Shown here piece by piece: positions 61,535 through 64,000 of a stretch of 64,000 nt of DNA (position 1 is the stretch's first letter; each line of letters opens with the position of its first letter). The DNA comes from Peptostreptococcaceae bacterium. GTDB lineage: Bacteria; Bacillota; Clostridia; Peptostreptococcales; Filifactoraceae. The notes beneath the pieces were generated by a model. It had not been told where the DNA came from, did no database searches, and worked only from the letters and a program-made list of their open reading frames with translations. The DNA is taken from positions 1-64,000 of the forward strand of contig JAUMYO010000001.1 of NCBI GenBank assembly GCA_030528605.1. Direction: 5' to 3'. The position numbers were made by a program, and so were the translations under genes.

Positions 61535-64000
61535 ATGCAAAATAAATTCGGTTTTAAATGGATCTTACGTTCTTTGCTGTTGATCGGATCGATCGGGATC
61601 TTATTTTTTCGGACCATCGTACACTTTTTGACAGAGGTATTATGGTTCAGAGAAGTCGGATATCTGGACACCTACTACAAGATCTTGTTTTCAAAAGTGG
61701 TTTTGGCAGTACCGATATTCTTTTTGATCTTTCTCATCCTTGCGATCTATCTTCGTTTGATCAAACGCAAGTATCTGATCGCTTCCGGGGTGAAGAGCGT
61801 TTCGGATAAGACCAAAAGAACGCCTCGATCGTTCTTTTTAGGAGTTGCCGTTGCATCGGGCGTGTTGGCGTACAGTGTTTCAAACTCCTACTGGATGGAG
61901 ATCCTTCGGTTTTTGAATAGAACGAGTTTTGGTATAAAAGATCCGCTCTTTGGGAAAGATCTTTCCTTTTATGTGTTTACTTTCCCGTTGATCGACTCGA
62001 TATTCGGTCTGGCGATCAATATTTTGGTAATGCTGTTTATCATAACGATCATCTACTTTGTTCTGCTCCGAGCGGGCGATCCGTCCGAAAGCGGATCGGA
62101 GCCTTTTGTCGGAGATCTGAACGATCTGAAAGAGAGGATCTTTTCAAGTAAGATGTTGCGTGCACTGTCCACGATCCTGATGGTCGTAGGTGCTCTGTTT
62201 TTTATCGTCCTGGGGACAAAATACCACCTAGACTCTTTTCGATTGCTATATTCCGATCGAGGTGCTGTCTTTGGTGCGGGGTATACCGATGTACATGTGA
62301 CGATCTTGGCAAATCGGATCAAGAGTATCATGTCCGGGCTCATCGCGCTGATGTTGCTGATCGGGCTGAAAGGGAAAAGAAAGAAGAGTATTTTTGCCGG
62401 AGGTGTCGTAGTATTGGTGATCACGACGATGATCTCCGGAGGGATCGAGCTGGGGGTACAAAATCTGACGGTCAGTCCGAATGAGCTTAAGATGGAAAAG
62501 CCTTATATCGAACATAGTATCCGATATACCAACCTGGCTTACGGATTGGACAAGATCGAAGTTCGTGATTTTAAGGTGGATCAAAAATTGACGGCGCAAG
62601 ATATCATGGCAAACGGCGAGACCCTTTCCAATGTTTCGATCAATGATGAGAGGCCGGCTCTGGAAGCGTTTAATCAATTGCAAGGGTTCCGGGGATACTA
62701 TCAGTTTCATGATGTGGATATCGATCGTTATTTGATCGATGGACAGATCCAACAGATCTTTTTGTCGGCGAGAGAGTTAAATAAAGATAAGTTGGACGAA
62801 AATGCGCAGTCGTGGGTAAACACGAAGTTGAAATATACACATGGCTATGGTGTCGCAGCAGCTCCGGCAAGCAAGATCAACCAAGCCGGACAACCGGAGA
62901 TGGTCGTTAGAGATATGCCGATCGCCTCGATGCTCCCGCAGCTCAAAGTCGATCGACCGCAGATCTATTTTGGTGAATTGACCAATGACTATGTCATCGT
63001 CGATACTGCGGAGAGTGAGTTTGATTATCCCAAAGGCGACACCAACGAAGTCAATGAATATGAAGGGAATGCCGGTATACGACTGGGATTCTTCAATCGT
63101 ATCATGTATGCGATAAAATATCATGATCTGAAGCTGCTGATCTCGACAAGCGTGCGCTCCGACTCCAGGATCCTGACAAATCGAAATGTCGTTCAGCGGA
63201 TCAAAAAGATCGCTCCTTTCCTTGAGTTTGAACAGGATGCTTATGCGGTGATCATTGACGGGAAGATCTACTTTGTTCTGGACGGATATACAACAAGCAA
63301 ATATTATCCGTACTCACAGCCTTACGATAACGATGGGAATAATTATATCAGAAACTCGGTCAAAGCGGTCGTTGACGCTTATGACGGAACAGTAACATAC
63401 TATATCTCCGATCCCGAAGACCCGGTGGTCCGAACCTATGATAAGATCTTCGATAAGATGTTCGTACCGATGGAAGAGATGGATGCGAGACTGAGAGCGC
63501 ATATGAGAGTACCGAAAAATATTTTTGAGGTGATGTCAAAAATGTATCTGACTTTCCATGCGACGGATCCGAATGTATTTTATAATCGGGAAGACAAATG
63601 GGCGATCCCGACTGAGACCTACCAGAACCAGGAGACGGAGATGAAACCGCTGTATTTTACCTTCAAATTGCCGGAGGAGGAAGAAGCGGAATTTTTGCTC
63701 AGCGTGCCGTTTACTCCGCTTGGGAAACAGACGCTTACAGCTTTTTTGGTAGCCCGAAATGACGGTGAAAACTATGGAAAGCTCATTCTTTACCGTTTTC
63801 CAAAAGATCGCACGATCATCGGTCCGGAACAGATCGAAGCGCAGATCAGCAACAATGATATTATTTCAAGAGATCTTTCTTTGTGGAATTCTCAAGGTTC
63901 GGAGGTGATCCGAGGACATATTTTGACTATCCCGATGGAAAGCTCTATAATGTACATCGAGCCACTATATATTCGAGCCAGTTCGACCACTGCGATCCCG
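61535..64000 (+). CDS. UPF0182 family membrane protein (partial, runs off the window)
   Basis: An open frame of 822 codons without a stop at the window edge. The first half has about seven membrane helices (12-30, 50-70, 95-112, 145-170, 210-230, 262-280, 290-310), with family-like stretches such as TEVLWFREVGYLDTYYKILFSK and NSYWMEILRFLNRTSFGIKDPLFGKDLSFYVF. A large extracellular domain follows. The end at YIEPLYIRASSTTAIP is close to the usual C-terminal third of UPF0182 proteins (about 900-1000 residues). Function unknown. AAAGGAG precedes ATG 61535. Confidence 0.92.
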   Translation, partial: MQNKFGFKWILRSLLLIGSIGILFFRTIVHFLTEVLWFREVGYLDTYYKILFSKVVLAVPIFFLIFLILAIYLRLIKRKYLIASGVKSVSDKTKRTPRSFFLGVAVASGVLAYSVSNSYWMEILRFLNRTSFGIKDPLFGKDLSFYVFTFPLIDSIFGLAINILVMLFIITIIYFVLLRAGDPSESGSEPFVGDLNDLKERIFSSKMLRALSTILMVVGALFFIVLGTKYHLDSFRLLYSDRGAVFGAGYTDVHVTILANRIKSIMSGLIALMLLIGLKGKRKKSIFAGGVVVLVITTMISGGIELGVQNLTVSPNELKMEKPYIEHSIRYTNLAYGLDKIEVRDFKVDQKLTAQDIMANGETLSNVSINDERPALEAFNQLQGFRGYYQFHDVDIDRYLIDGQIQQIFLSARELNKDKLDENAQSWVNTKLKYTHGYGVAAAPASKINQAGQPEMVVRDMPIASMLPQLKVDRPQIYFGELTNDYVIVDTAESEFDYPKGDTNEVNEYEGNAGIRLGFFNRIMYAIKYHDLKLLISTSVRSDSRILTNRNVVQRIKKIAPFLEFEQDAYAVIIDGKIYFVLDGYTTSKYYPYSQPYDNDGNNYIRNSVKAVVDAYDGTVTYYISDPEDPVVRTYDKIFDKMFVPMEEMDARLRAHMRVPKNIFEVMSKMYLTFHATDPNVFYNREDKWAIPTETYQNQETEMKPLYFTFKLPEEEEAEFLLSVPFTPLGKQTLTAFLVARNDGENYGKLILYRFPKDRTIIGPEQIEAQISNNDIISRDLSLWNSQGSEVIRGHILTIPMESSIMYIEPLYIRASSTTAIP

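Noticed and set aside
1-64000. CRISPR array, tRNA or rRNA genes, prophage
   Set aside because: No regularly spaced short repeats, no cloverleaf or rRNA signature and no phage structural genes were seen while reading both strands.

Overview
The window looks like chromosomal DNA of a mid-GC anaerobic Firmicute, most likely class Clostridia. Supporting evidence: oxygen-sensitive class III ribonucleotide reductase (nrdD-nrdG), an iron-only hydrogenase, PyrK/PyrD type 1B dihydroorotate oxidation, ECF transporter modules, strong AGGAGG ribosome binding sites and sigma-A type promoters with 17-base spacers. I do not name a species. No rRNA, tRNA, CRISPR array, prophage or complete insertion sequence was recognised. 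Coding DNA is very rich in the tetramer GATC.

Layout. 1-6264: DUF2156 protein, GNAT acetyltransferase, ComEC-like channel, DNA polymerase III delta, phosphoesterase, uridine kinase. 6500-8656: rpsT and a dipeptidase on the minus strand. 8854-16252: M20 amidohydrolase, nrdDG with candidate NrdR boxes, then csoR-copA copper control. 16693-23484: pyrimidine cluster pyrB-C-F-K-D-E plus an unknown gene. 23672-27919: membrane protein, yaaA (minus), a small ferredoxin-like protein and a group B-like [FeFe] hydrogenase. 28131-31986: ecfA1-ecfA2-ecfT and three small unknown genes. 32044-38898: HscC-type Hsp70 with a large J-domain/TPR partner, then a SARP-like regulator. 39283-50662: a signalling block with a binding-protein/7TM pseudokinase, a NarL-type kinase, a LuxR response regulator, a pseudo-receiver, an AIM24-like protein, a MoxR/VWA pair and a GGDEF-EAL protein. 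50853-52061: rpsF-ssb-rpsR on the minus strand. 52381-64000: LysR regulator, rmuC, MATE pump, CofE-like ligase (minus), a zinc-ribbon/coiled-coil membrane protein with a small paralogue, and a UPF0182 protein cut by the window edge.

Between the genes lies a dispersed repeat family of about 135-160 bp with imperfect terminal inverted repeats: five full copies and one decayed copy, in both orientations and always intergenic. A separate 100-bp inverted-repeat element lies at 24718-24817. Two intergenic stretches (13228-13390 and 25841-26053) share sequence blocks and look like structured RNA. The first resembles what I recall of HEARO/omega RNA or group II intron domain I, but no associated protein gene is present.

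The candidates for something undescribed are the pseudokinase/kinase/regulator/pseudo-receiver locus (39283-44291), the shared RNA-like blocks, the dispersed repeat family, and the Hsp70/J-TPR pair with an eroded HPD motif. All functions are read from motifs and remembered family features; no database search was run.
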